64,000 nucleotides of DNA from Deltaproteobacteria bacterium (GTDB lineage: Bacteria > Myxococcota_A > Polyangia > GCA-2747355), in the NCBI GenBank assembly GCA_020633415.1, contig JACKDQ010000005.1:248001-312000 (forward strand), in the 5' to 3' direction. The translations under genes and the position numbers were made by a program. Numbering within the stretch: position 1 is the first letter of the stretch; the number at the start of each line of letters is the position of its first letter. Shown in pieces: positions 1 through 9,133 of the stretch. The notes beneath the pieces were generated by a model. The model searched no databases, was not told where the DNA came from, and worked only from the letters and a program-made list of their open reading frames with translations.

Positions 1-3000
1 GAGCGCGGCGACCTCCTCTACGCATTGGCAGACTTGCATTGTCGCCGTCTCGGCGACTACCCCGCCGCACTCAAGTACCTGCAGCAGTTGCTCGCGCTCG
101 ATCAGCACCATCTTGCCGGAGTTTCACTGCTCGAACAGATGTTGTTGGAACGCGAGGCACGCTTGGGAGCGGCGCGACTGCTTGAGTCGGTCTACCAGGC
201 AAAAGATGACTGGCAGCGCTTGGTCGTGATCTACGACGCGCAGCTGGAGTTTATCGACGATCGAGACAGTCGCGTGGCGCTGCTCGAAAAGATCGCCGAC
301 CTGCACCAAACGCGCGGTGGAAGTCGTCAACTCGCCTTTCGCGCCTTGGCCACCGCGTACGAAGAGGACCCGGGCAACGCGCGACTGCAGCAAAGCCTCG
401 AGTCGCTCGCTAGGGAAAACGAAACGGTTGCCGACGTACTGAGTTTGATGTCGCGCGTCTCTGAGCGTGTGTTTGACCCGACGATTCGCACGGCGATCAA
501 TCGTCGGATGGCGGAACTGTACGAGGTAGAGCAGGGCGATCGCCAGGCGGCGATCGCTGCGTGGTATCGCGTGATCGACCTGGCCGAAGGCGATGAGCAG
601 GCCTACCGCGAGCTGGTACGTCTGCTGTCGCTAGCCGAACGTCATGCCGATCTTGTCGTGCTTCATCGTCGCAGACTCGACGTCGCCGTTGACGCGGAGG
701 AGCGTCGTCGGCTGCAGATAGAAATCGCCACACTCTTGGAACAGCAGCTCGATGATGCGCCGGCGGCGTTGGACACTTGGATCGCCGTGCGAGAGGCTTT
801 CGAGGACACCGATGCTGTTGCCCAGATCGAGCGGCTCTATCGTCACCTCGAGCGCTGGCGTGACTTGGTGCAATTGCTGCACGAGCGCCTGGCGACGACG
901 AAGGACGAAGGCGGGAAAACAGAGCTGCTGCGTGAGATCGCCTATCTTTACGACGAGGAGATCTCGGAGCCGGTTGAAGCGATCGAGGCTTACCGTGCGC
1001 TGCTTTCGCTCGACGAGCGGAATCTCGGCGCGCTCTCAGCTCTGGAACGACTCTATCGGGCTCAGAGCTGGTGGTCAGAGCTGATCGACACCTTGCAGCG
1101 GCGGGCAGAGCTCGACCGCAGCGGTCGCCAGACGATGCTTACAGAGGCCGCGCGACTGATGATCGATGAGCTCGATGACTTGCCTCGCGCACTGGATACC
1201 TTGGAGCAGATCATTGCGGCTGAGCCAGGACACCAAGACGCGCGCTCGTTGCTCGAGCGGTTGCTCGAGCGCGGAGAGACGGTGTCGCGAGCGGCTGCAA
1301 TCTTGCAGCGACTCTACGCCGATGCTGGCGATCATCGAGGCGTGGCTGGCGTGTTGCGTCGCAAGCTGGTTCATACGCTGGAGGCTCAACAGCGTCGCCA
1401 GCTCTGGCTTGAATTGGCGGCGCTCGCTGATGGCCCGCTCGAGCAGCGCGAAACGGCTCTAGAGGCGTTCGCCGAGGCCTTCGTGCTCGACCCCAGCGAC
1501 CGAGATGTCGAAGCGCAGCTCAATCGACTCGGTGCTGGCGATGAGGCACGTCTGGTCACCAGCTACGAGCGGGCGGTCCAGGGTGCCGACGACCTGACGC
1601 TGACCAAGGCCCTGCGGCTGCGGTTAGCGGCGCTACACGAGCAGGCCGGACGGTTTGACGAAGCAGAGCAGCAACTTTGGGCGGCGTTGGATTGTTCGAC
1701 GGCCGATCGCGATACGTTGACCAAGCTACGCGCTGCGATCGAGCAGCAGCTCGAGTCAGACGGTGCAGCGGAGCGATTGCTCGATGTTCTTCAGCGCGAG
1801 CTTGCGTTGGTTGACCAGGCCGACGAGCGCGCTGCGCTTCATGTGGAGATCGGCGCACTACACGTCGAGCGCTACGCGGATCTCGCTGCGGCGTTCACGT
1901 CCTACGCCGAAGCGTTAGCAGCTGATTCGCGCAATGAGGTCGCACTTTCGGCGATGCAGCAGCTGATGTCTGAGCCGGCATACCGTGCGCGTGCAGCGGC
2001 GATTCTCGAGCCGCTATTTGGCGAGCAGCAGCGGTACAGTGAGCTGCTTGGCGTGCTTGAGCAGCGCTTGCCCGAGCGGGAGCCAGGTCAACCACGTCTC
2101 GACGCGTTGGCTGCGATCGCTGACCTCGCGCTAAACAAGCTGAGCGACAAAGGGCGTGCGCTGGGTGCTTTTGCGATGGCGGCCGCGGAATCGCCGACTG
2201 ACGATGCGTTGCTCGCGCGCGTCGAGACGCTCGCTCAGGAGCTGCATTCCTTTGAGCCAGCAATTCGTGCGGTATCGCAGCGTCTCAAGACCGGTGGCCT
2301 TGAAGATCCTTGTGGGGCTGCGCTGCTTGCGGCTCGCTGGGCGATCGATCGAGAGGGTGATCCGGATGCAGCACGAACGGTACTGGAGTTGGCGGCTGAG
2401 CAACACCCTCCGGGGCTGCCGGCATTGTACGAGTTGGAGCGACTTTATCGGGCGACAGGTGAGGACGACCACCTAGCGAGCGCACTCGAGCGTCTCGCCG
2501 AGCGGGTTGAGGAACCCGAAGAGCGTCGCCGCTGTTTGATCGGTGTGGCTGAGCTTGCCGAGCGCCGCAGTGACTTCGATGCGGCTCTTGAAGCTTGGTC
2601 GGCGTTGCTTCGCATCGACGCGGCCGATATCGAGGTGTTCGACGCGCTAGAAGCGCTGTTGCGCAAGGCTGCTCGCTGGGGCGAGTTGATCGCGCTCTTG
2701 CAGCGGCGCGAACCGCTCGGATCGCTGGCTGAGCGGGTGGAGATCCGGCGACGCATCGCTCGCGTAACACGCGAGAAACTTGGTGACGCGCAGCGAGCGG
2801 CCGACCGTTATCGCAGCTTGCTCGATCTGGAGCCCGGCGACCAAGATGCGTTGGACGCACTGGAATCGATCTACACCGATCGAGAGGACTGGTCGGCACT
2901 GCAAGAGGTCTTGGTGCGGCGGATCGACCATTGTCAAGATGACGACGCTCGCCTTGCCGTGCAGATGCGCCTAGCGGAGTTGTCTCACGAGCAACTGGGC

Positions 3001-4191
3001 AACGATGAGGAGAGCATACGCTGGTACGAACAGGCGCTGTCGACAAGGCCCGCGCATCGGCCGGCGTTGAGTCGTCTGCAGGAGCTGTTGACCAGCGAGG
3101 CGCGTTGGTACGATCTCGTCGAGTTGCACGAGCGTGTTGCCGATCATCTGGAGTCGCTGGGCGATCAGGATCAGTTTGCCGAGCAGCTGACCGCCGCAGC
3201 ACGGATCTGGTCAGCTCAGCTTGAAGATCATCGTCGCGCGGCGGAGCTACTAATGCGTGTCATCCACAGCTCCGAGCCAACGGTCGCCACCTTGCTCGAG
3301 TTGGCCGGCGCGCAGCTTGCCATTGGTGATACTGTCGCGGCCCAAGGGACACTAACGCGGCTCAGCGGATATCAGCTCAATGCGGCGCAGCGTGCCGAGG
3401 TAGAATGCCGGCTTGGTAATGCCGCACTCGAACTGCAGGATGATGCGCAGAGCGCGCAGGAACACTTTCGCCGCGCGCTGGCTGCCGATCCGAGTTGCGC
3501 TGCCGCGTTAACGGCGTTGGAACGGCTGGTTGAGGCGGCTGAGGACTGGCAAGCACTGGCGGCACTCTACCGATCGCGACTGGATCAGGTTGACCCCGAC
3601 GAACGCGGACCGGTGTTGCGTGCGCTGGGCCAATTGCACGCCGAGAAGCTGGGTCGCGCTGACCAAGCGATCGATTTTCTGCGGCGCGCTGCGGATCTCT
3701 TGCCCGACGACCGCGAGGTCTGGCGCAGACTCGTTGAACTAAGTCTTTCCATCGGTCGGCTCGATGACTGTGCGCAGTTTCTGCAAACGCTGGTCGACAA
3801 GCGCGGCGCGCGACCAAAGGAGTTGGCGCGCTACCACGCTGAGTTGGCTGCCGCCTTTGCCAAGGGCGGCGATGTCGAGGCTGCACTGGGCCACTACGAG
3901 GCGGCCTACGCTTCGGATACGACTCACCTGCCGACGATGATCGCCCTGGGCGAGATGTATCGGCAAAAGGCAGATTGGCAGGCAAGCCGAAAGATCTATC
4001 GCTCGATGCTCTTGAGGGACATCGAACAGGCCGGACCGACACGTGCCGACATCTTCCTTTATCTCGGTCAGGCCCATGTTGGCCTCGGTGAGCTCGAGCG
4101 GGGCAAATCGATGTTCCAACGCGGCCTTGAGGCAGAGCCGGAGCACGGCGAGCTAAAGGCTGCGCTGATGGCGCTGCGTGAGCTCGCATGA
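1..4191 (+). CDS. Giant tetratricopeptide-repeat protein, 5' end missing
   Basis: The frame is open from the first base, so the start lies outside the window; about 1,396 residues are visible. The protein is built almost entirely of TPR-like helical hairpins. A recurring unit of roughly 40 residues carries an alternation of 'ALexLYrxxxxWxxL' and 'LxrR' (for example near residues 350, 890, 960 and 1180). No membrane segment or enzyme motif is visible in this part. Such long repeat proteins are common in myxobacteria and act as scaffolds, but no partner can be named. The last codon is followed by about 100 nt before the next gene, which has its own promoter candidate. Confidence 0.85.
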   Translation, partial: ERGDLLYALADLHCRRLGDYPAALKYLQQLLALDQHHLAGVSLLEQMLLEREARLGAARLLESVYQAKDDWQRLVVIYDAQLEFIDDRDSRVALLEKIADLHQTRGGSRQLAFRALATAYEEDPGNARLQQSLESLARENETVADVLSLMSRVSERVFDPTIRTAINRRMAELYEVEQGDRQAAIAAWYRVIDLAEGDEQAYRELVRLLSLAERHADLVVLHRRRLDVAVDAEERRRLQIEIATLLEQQLDDAPAALDTWIAVREAFEDTDAVAQIERLYRHLERWRDLVQLLHERLATTKDEGGKTELLREIAYLYDEEISEPVEAIEAYRALLSLDERNLGALSALERLYRAQSWWSELIDTLQRRAELDRSGRQTMLTEAARLMIDELDDLPRALDTLEQIIAAEPGHQDARSLLERLLERGETVSRAAAILQRLYADAGDHRGVAGVLRRKLVHTLEAQQRRQLWLELAALADGPLEQRETALEAFAEAFVLDPSDRDVEAQLNRLGAGDEARLVTSYERAVQGADDLTLTKALRLRLAALHEQAGRFDEAEQQLWAALDCSTADRDTLTKLRAAIEQQLESDGAAERLLDVLQRELALVDQADERAALHVEIGALHVERYADLAAAFTSYAEALAADSRNEVALSAMQQLMSEPAYRARAAAILEPLFGEQQRYSELLGVLEQRLPEREPGQPRLDALAAIADLALNKLSDKGRALGAFAMAAAESPTDDALLARVETLAQELHSFEPAIRAVSQRLKTGGLEDPCGAALLAARWAIDREGDPDAARTVLELAAEQHPPGLPALYELERLYRATGEDDHLASALERLAERVEEPEERRRCLIGVAELAERRSDFDAALEAWSALLRIDAADIEVFDALEALLRKAARWGELIALLQRREPLGSLAERVEIRRRIARVTREKLGDAQRAADRYRSLLDLEPGDQDALDALESIYTDREDWSALQEVLVRRIDHCQDDDARLAVQMRLAELSHEQLGNDEESIRWYEQALSTRPAHRPALSRLQELLTSEARWYDLVELHERVADHLESLGDQDQFAEQLTAAARIWSAQLEDHRRAAELLMRVIHSSEPTVATLLELAGAQLAIGDTVAAQGTLTRLSGYQLNAAQRAEVECRLGNAALELQDDAQSAQEHFRRALAADPSCAAALTALERLVEAAEDWQALAALYRSRLDQVDPDERGPVLRALGQLHAEKLGRADQAIDFLRRAADLLPDDREVWRRLVELSLSIGRLDDCAQFLQTLVDKRGARPKELARYHAELAAAFAKGGDVEAALGHYEAAYASDTTHLPTMIALGEMYRQKADWQASRKIYRSMLLRDIEQAGPTRADIFLYLGQAHVGLGELERGKSMFQRGLEAEPEHGELKAALMALRELA

Positions 4192-4242
4192 TCCTGCTGG
4201 TGGCGGTCTGGCGCCTTTTTCCTGTCAACTTGGACTGCGCGT

Positions 4243-4271
4243 TTGGGCTGCCGGCCGAGCGGTGATAGCAT
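4243..4271 (+). promoter_or_regulatory. Candidate sigma70-type promoter for the DUF7691 gene
   Basis: TTGGGC (4243-4248) is followed after 17 bp by TAGCAT (4266-4271). A perfect AGGAGG ribosome binding site lies further down, before the GTG at 4299. The same TAGCAT hexamer recurs upstream of the gene at 49552. The -35 match is weak. Confidence 0.35.
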
Positions 4272-4298
4272 GGCCGCCGGTTTCAGGAGGTCCCCCGC

Positions 4299-4880
4299 GT
4301 GAGCCGCGGCCTATCTACGTATCTTGTCGATCTTCGCAAGCTCAAGCGCAGTTGCGGGGGAAGTTCATCCAAGCTCGGTCCAGCCCTTGAGGCGAAGTTT
4401 GCCACTCGCATCGAGGATTTAGAGCGGAGGAATCGCGCCAACGGCCGCCCAGCGGTGCGTCAGGCGCTGAAGAAACTGGTCTCGGGCCAACGTCTACAGC
4501 GCACCCATGCGCCAGTCGCTGCCGGGGTGTTGGAGCTTGTCGCCTCTCACTGTGGGTCGTTTTTGCCCAATCACGCTTGGTATCCCTGCGACACGCGCTT
4601 CATCCGTGGGCTCGATCGGGCGATGCGTTCGGCTGAGATATCCGTGTCGATCAGCGAACTGCTGTTCAATGGATCGCCGATCGCGATTCCCTTGCCCAGC
4701 TCAGGTTGTCCGGCCGTTGGCCACCTCGATGCCCGTGCGGCGGCGGCCTTGCGCCGACAGCTGCGAGGGCGCAGCGTTGCGGACGTTGATCCGCGTCAGG
4801 CAGCGGCACTGCGTCAGTTTACGGGTTGGCTCGATCGGGCGGCACAAACCCGGATGGGTCTTGTTTTCTTCTACTACTAG
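4299..4880 (+). CDS. DUF7691 family protein
   Basis: A 193-residue soluble protein. The N-terminus (MSRGLSTYLVDL), the central 'LLFNGSPIAIPLP', the 'GHLDA' segment and the C-terminal 'GLVFFYY' follow the pattern of the DUF7691 family, which is found in actinomycetes and myxobacteria and has no known function. The GTG start is chosen because AGGAGG lies about 8 nt upstream. The 3' end overlaps the following lipoprotein frame by about 20 nt, so the two are probably translated together. The region before residue 60 is rich in Lys and Arg. Confidence 0.75.
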   Translation: MSRGLSTYLVDLRKLKRSCGGSSSKLGPALEAKFATRIEDLERRNRANGRPAVRQALKKLVSGQRLQRTHAPVAAGVLELVASHCGSFLPNHAWYPCDTRFIRGLDRAMRSAEISVSISELLFNGSPIAIPLPSSGCPAVGHLDARAAAALRRQLRGRSVADVDPRQAAALRQFTGWLDRAAQTRMGLVFFYY

Positions 4881-6147
4881 CGTCCTGTTAGCAGGGTGTT
4901 TGTTGCTCGCCATTTTGGGGCTGGGCTGTCGCCAGTCGCCAAGTCCATCGCTGACGATCGATGCAGCGGTGCTTGGCGGCGACGTTCGGCGCATCCCCGA
5001 TAGTGCCCGGGTCGTCAAGGCGGCGATCCGTCGCGCCACGCAGCGATCACGGGGTGAGCCGTGGCCCGAATCGCATGACACCCTGCGCGGCGCGATCGGT
5101 AGCGAGCCCCCACGGCTTTGGGTTGGGCAGGCCATCTGTCGACAACTGGCCCGAGCGATCAGCGCGGCGCGATCGGCGGGGCGTGACGTTTACTTGCTTT
5201 GGGGCAGCTTCCACGACGCGCCCGCGCAGATCGCCGGCTTAGCTTGGCTGCTCTCTCCGGCCTGCGGATTGCGCATCGATGCGGCCGCGATCGAGCAATT
5301 CGACGCAGCATGGTTCGATGGCCGCCGGATGATCGAAGGGGATGACGCACTGCTCGCTGATCTGGCGCAACCCGTACGACGGCGGGCGGCGCTCGCTCGG
5401 CTAATCGCCCGCCAGAAGAAGAAAAACTACACCGGATGGAAGTACGACTATCTCGATCAGATCGCCGAAGTCCTGGCGATGGCGATCGCCTCAAACGTCC
5501 CTTTGGTCGGTTGCGATTTGCCGCTCAAGCCCCAGCGTCGACTGGCCAAGCTGGATCCCGATGCCGTGGACGCAATGCGCGAGCTGCACTGCGTCGGCAA
5601 TCTTTCGCGGCGTGCAGGTCGCCATGGTGTGTTCTTGATGGCCTGGGGTGAGTCGCATCTTCCACCCGCAGGCGTGTCGCGCTTTCTTCCGCCCACGGCA
5701 ACGGTGATCGCGCTGAGAACGCGTGGCGGGCGTCGCCTTTCTCGGCCGGAAAAGCCGTCCGTGATCCAGTTTGCTCACGTCGCCGTACCAACGGGCCCTT
5801 GGCCCAGTGCGGCTAAAGCGACGGAGCTTAGGGCGACAATTTTTTTGCGTACTGCCGAGAACGCCGGCGAGCGCGAGCGCACGCGCGACGACCGTGTCGA
5901 TGGCGGTTCGAGCGACAAGGGTCTAAGAGTGACCGTCGACATGGCCGCCGCCCGGTTCTCTCTCGACGGTGGCAGCTTTGTAGACACTAGACTGCCGATC
6001 GCTGCTTCCGCCGGCGCGCACTATTTCGTTTTGCAGGCGCTGGGTCACGTTGCGGTCGGCGGCTTTGATCTCGAAGTTGGAGAGTCTCTGCAGATGCACT
6101 TTTCCGCTGACCTGCGCCAACTGCAGCAGACACACCTAAAGCGCTAG
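4861..6147 (+). CDS. Predicted lipoprotein, possibly ChaN/TIKI-like
   Basis: About 428 residues if translation begins at the TTG at 4861. This start gives a short hydrophobic signal ending in the lipobox LGLGC, so the mature protein should be lipid-anchored in the envelope. The frame is open for another 118 codons upstream, but that part is the shadow of the preceding gene. Two spaced motifs, 'LLWGSFHDAP' and 'LMAWGESHLPP', recall the paired Gly-Glu/His motifs of ChaN-like haem-binding and TIKI-type proteins, although the first lacks the usual Glu. The last 100 residues look like a separate beta-rich domain. The family call is tentative; lipoprotein status is firmer. Confidence 0.5.
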   Translation: MFSSTTSVLLAGCLLLAILGLGCRQSPSPSLTIDAAVLGGDVRRIPDSARVVKAAIRRATQRSRGEPWPESHDTLRGAIGSEPPRLWVGQAICRQLARAISAARSAGRDVYLLWGSFHDAPAQIAGLAWLLSPACGLRIDAAAIEQFDAAWFDGRRMIEGDDALLADLAQPVRRRAALARLIARQKKKNYTGWKYDYLDQIAEVLAMAIASNVPLVGCDLPLKPQRRLAKLDPDAVDAMRELHCVGNLSRRAGRHGVFLMAWGESHLPPAGVSRFLPPTATVIALRTRGGRRLSRPEKPSVIQFAHVAVPTGPWPSAAKATELRATIFLRTAENAGERERTRDDRVDGGSSDKGLRVTVDMAAARFSLDGGSFVDTRLPIAASAGAHYFVLQALGHVAVGGFDLEVGESLQMHFSADLRQLQQTHLKR

Positions 6148-6159
6148 CGACCCGCTAGC
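6143..6159. terminator. Inverted repeat across the stop codons of two convergent genes
   Basis: GCTAGCG (6143-6149) and CGCTAGC (6153-6159) are perfect complements around a 3-nt loop. The left arm contains the TAG stop of the lipoprotein gene and the right arm the stop of the reductase gene on the other strand. There is no T-tract, so it is at best a weak bidirectional terminator or mRNA end-protecting hairpin. Confidence 0.35.
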
Positions 6160-7582
6160 TCTCAGTGGGTGTTTTGCCCATCATGCCGAGCATCTGATCG
6201 ACATCGGCAACCTTGATCCGCGGGCATTCGCCCGAGCGGATGCGCGCGCGATGGACCTCGGCCTCATCGAGGATCTGCCAATCCTCGAACGTAACAAACG
6301 GCACGGCGCGCTTGGTCAGCAAATTAGGAAGTGCATTGCTGTCGATGGTCGACGCTGGGAGGTTTTTGAAGTCGTCGACGAGCAGCTCGACGACCTGTCC
6401 TGATGCGGCCTTGTGGGCGCCGATCAAGCCCTTTGGTCCGCTGCGTGCCCAACCAACCACGTACTCGCCCGTCGGCTGCTCAGCCTCATCGACGATCCGT
6501 CCGTCAAGATTACGGATGACTCCGCGCTGCTCGTCGAAGGGCAGCCCGGAGATCGGCTGGCCAGCGTAGCCGATGGCGGGGATCACCAGATCTACTTCGA
6601 GTTCCTCAAATTCGGTGGTGCCCTCGGCTCGGACATAGCCGCTGTCGTCGATTTGCAGACGATTGAGGCGCAGCGTGAGCGAGCTCACCCAGTCGTTCTC
6701 ATCACCGTGAACGCGCGTTGGCGAACGGCGAAACAGCAGATGGATCTTGCGCTTGCCCGGTTGGTGGGGCGTGAATGCGATCTCTTTGAGGATCTCGTAG
6801 ACGCGACGTGCCTGCTCCGACGCGGATTGGTATTGCTTATCGGCGCTGTCGCCGAGCTCGAGCTCCGTGGGGGCAACGATCGGTTGGCCCGCCTCGAGCG
6901 TCATCAGCTCGCGAAGCTCTTGCGGGGTAAACGCTGCTTGAAGCGGACCACGGCGACCGATCACGTAGATTTCTTCGACCGCGCTAGTCCTCAGCTGTTC
7001 GAAAGCATAGTCGGCGACATCGGTCTGCTGCAATTCATTTTCGGTCAAGGCCAGCACGCGCGCGACGTCGATCGCTACATTCCCATTGCCGATCACGGCA
7101 ACGCGCTTGGTCGCCTTGAGGTTGAAAACCGCCGCAGCGTAGTCGGGGTGGGCATTGTACCAACCGACGAAAACCGACGCCGGGGTGCAGGCCCAAAGCG
7201 ACTCACCGGGGACACCCATCCGACGGCTGGCTTCGTTGCCCACTGCGTAGATCACGGTGTCGTAGATCTGGCGCAGCTCGCTGGGCTGCACAGCTTGACC
7301 AACGGAGACATTGGCGAACAGTCGAAAGCGGGGATGCGTAGCGATGCGCTGGTAAACGCCGGTGACGCGCTTGATCTTTTGGTGGTCGGGAGCGACGCCG
7401 CCGCGCACTAAGCCATACGGTGTGGGGAGCCGCTCGAGCATGTCGACGTGGGCATGCAATGCTGGGTGGTTCAGCAGCGCTTGGGCTGCATAAAACCCGG
7501 CAGGCCCCGAGCCGACAACGGCCACGTGCAGCGGCCGACCCGCAGTCTCTTGATCGACAGTCGCTGTGGTGGCGTCGCTCAT
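6155..7582 (-). CDS. fprA: Ferredoxin--NADP+ reductase, adrenodoxin-reductase (FprA) type
   Basis: A 475-residue flavoprotein expected to move electrons between NADPH and ferredoxin. The FAD site VGSGPAGFYAA is at residues 23-33. The family signature 'YGLVRGGVAPDH' follows, and an NADP-binding motif VIGNGNVAIDVA lies near residue 170. The sequence continues to the C-terminal 'GYAGQPISG' and 'GWARSGPKGLIG' blocks typical of adrenodoxin reductases rather than plant-type FNR. ATG at 7582 is the first start giving the normal N-terminus. It lies 106 nt downstream of nuoN on the same strand, with its own promoter candidate. Because that operon lacks nuoEFG, this enzyme is a plausible electron partner for a ferredoxin feeding complex I; this is inference. 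Confidence 0.85.
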   Translation of the reverse strand: MSDATTATVDQETAGRPLHVAVVGSGPAGFYAAQALLNHPALHAHVDMLERLPTPYGLVRGGVAPDHQKIKRVTGVYQRIATHPRFRLFANVSVGQAVQPSELRQIYDTVIYAVGNEASRRMGVPGESLWACTPASVFVGWYNAHPDYAAAVFNLKATKRVAVIGNGNVAIDVARVLALTENELQQTDVADYAFEQLRTSAVEEIYVIGRRGPLQAAFTPQELRELMTLEAGQPIVAPTELELGDSADKQYQSASEQARRVYEILKEIAFTPHQPGKRKIHLLFRRSPTRVHGDENDWVSSLTLRLNRLQIDDSGYVRAEGTTEFEELEVDLVIPAIGYAGQPISGLPFDEQRGVIRNLDGRIVDEAEQPTGEYVVGWARSGPKGLIGAHKAASGQVVELLVDDFKNLPASTIDSNALPNLLTKRAVPFVTFEDWQILDEAEVHRARIRSGECPRIKVADVDQMLGMMGKTPTES

Positions 7583-7594
7583 TAAACCACGCTG

Positions 7595-7622
7595 ACAATA
7601 GCCCAATGCGCTGGATTGGCAA
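7595..7622 (-). promoter_or_regulatory. Candidate promoter for the ferredoxin-NADP reductase gene
   Basis: On the minus strand TTGCCA (7622-7617) is separated by 16 bp from TATTGT (7600-7595). The start codon is 12 nt beyond the -10 box and no ribosome binding site is visible, so the transcript leader would be only a few bases. This would allow expression independent of the nuo operon. Confidence 0.45.
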
Positions 7623-7688
7623 CCCCCCTTCGCTTGGTCAACTTCTGATTTTGCAGGGCGTTGCCCGGCCAAAGGGGGCGCGGGTCGG

Positions 7689-9131
7689 TCAGCGCAGCAC
7701 GACCGCCGCAGCGCGTTGGGCCAATTCAAACAGCGGCGCGGGGTAGATCCCGATCGCTAGCATGGCGGCGCTGGAGATCCAGCCTGCGGTCTTGAGCGCC
7801 AGTTGGGAACCGACAGCTGGTTCTGCAGGGCGCTCGACGTCGGCGGGAAGTGGGGTAACATAGGCGGCGCGCACGACCTGGAGGTAATAGTAAAGGGCGA
7901 CCGTCGAGTTGATCGCGGCGATCAATACCAGCGCGTATTGTCCCCGCTCCAGTGCGGCTGCGAATAGCAGCCACTTGCCGAAGAATCCCGCCGTCGGTGG
8001 GATGCCTGCCAAGCTGAACATCGCGACCAGCAGGAAGAACGCGGTTAGCGGTGCGCGTCTGTGAAGACCGACAAGATCGCTCAAACTCGGATCCTTGTCG
8101 CTGCGCCCAACCGCACAGACAACAACAAATGCTAGGTGGCTCATCACCCCGTAGCTAAGCGCGTAGAACAGCGCCGCGGCGACACCACGGGTCGAGAGCG
8201 CTTCGAATCCGAGAAAGACATAGCCGGCTTGGGCCACCGCGGAATAGCCGATCAGTCGCTTAAGATCGGTCTGGCGCAATGCGGCCAAATTGCCGAGGGT
8301 CATCGACGCCACCGAAAGCACGGCAAAGACCTCACCGATCGGTGCATCGGTTGCACCGATCAGGCTGAGCGCGCGGGCGAGCAATCCAACCGCGGCGATC
8401 TTTGAGACGGTGGCTACGAAGGCAGCGACTGGATGGGGGGCGGCCTGGTAAAGGTCGGGTGCCCAAAAGTGAAACGGAAAGAGCGCCAGCTTGAACAGGA
8501 AACCGGCGAGCATCAGCAAAAAGCCGGTTAGCAACAGCAAGGAGCTGCCGTCGACGACAACCGAGGCCAGGTAGGTCGTGCCGCTTGCGCCATAGATTAG
8601 GCTGATACCGTAAAGCGTGATCGCCGAGGAGGCCGCGCCAAACAGCAGATACTTGGCGGCCGCCTCACCAGCAATGGCTAGCGATCGACGAAGCGCGACT
8701 GAAATGTAGAGCCCATATGCCGCCAGTTCAAGACCCACATACAGCGTTAGCAGCTCGGTCGCGCTAACGAGGATCATCATGCCGACGCCCGAGAGCAGCA
8801 GAAAAAACGGCAGCTCAAGGCGACCGAAACGCCGGAGCGAGCTGTCATCGCGGCTGAGCATCTGGACCAGCCAGAGCCCGCCGGAAATGCCAAGCTTGAG
8901 GAATTGCGAAAACAGGTCGATGCGGTAGATGCCAGGCGCAAAGGGCTCGCCCTGGAACGTCAGCGTTAGGCAGCTACAGACCAGCGCAGCGATCGCGCTC
9001 AATGTGCCGAGCGCCCAAACGCTGGCGTAGGACCGATCAGCGACGGAAGCGATAAAACAGCAAAGTGCGCCGCTGAGCAGGGCGATCTCCGGCAAGAACA
9101 AGGTTAGATCGGTCATCGGCAGTTGTGGCAT
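7689..9131 (-). CDS. nuoN: NADH-quinone oxidoreductase subunit N
   Basis: A 480-residue antiporter-like membrane subunit of complex I, the one closest to the quinone module. It has about 14 hydrophobic helices, the conserved helix segments 'LYVGLELAAYGLY' (with the essential Glu) and 'FKLALFPFHFWAPD' (Lys in the proton channel), and 'DLKRLIGYSAVAQAG'. The ATG at 9131 has GAGGAGG eight nt upstream and begins two bases after the nuoM stop; the frame is open further upstream only as nuoM shadow. It is the last gene of the nuo operon. Confidence 0.95.
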   Translation of the reverse strand: MPQLPMTDLTLFLPEIALLSGALCCFIASVADRSYASVWALGTLSAIAALVCSCLTLTFQGEPFAPGIYRIDLFSQFLKLGISGGLWLVQMLSRDDSSLRRFGRLELPFFLLLSGVGMMILVSATELLTLYVGLELAAYGLYISVALRRSLAIAGEAAAKYLLFGAASSAITLYGISLIYGASGTTYLASVVVDGSSLLLLTGFLLMLAGFLFKLALFPFHFWAPDLYQAAPHPVAAFVATVSKIAAVGLLARALSLIGATDAPIGEVFAVLSVASMTLGNLAALRQTDLKRLIGYSAVAQAGYVFLGFEALSTRGVAAALFYALSYGVMSHLAFVVVCAVGRSDKDPSLSDLVGLHRRAPLTAFFLLVAMFSLAGIPPTAGFFGKWLLFAAALERGQYALVLIAAINSTVALYYYLQVVRAAYVTPLPADVERPAEPAVGSQLALKTAGWISSAAMLAIGIYPAPLFELAQRAAAVVLR

Positions 9132-9133
9132 CG

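Noticed and set aside
2285..4228. Long minus-strand open frames opposite the giant TPR gene
   Set aside because: Arg/Pro/Ala-rich composition with no recognisable motif, opposite a clearly repeated protein; typical high-GC shadows.
6413..7411. 332-codon plus-strand frame opposite the ferredoxin-NADP reductase gene
   Set aside because: Follows the codon periodicity of the real minus-strand gene and shows no family motif.
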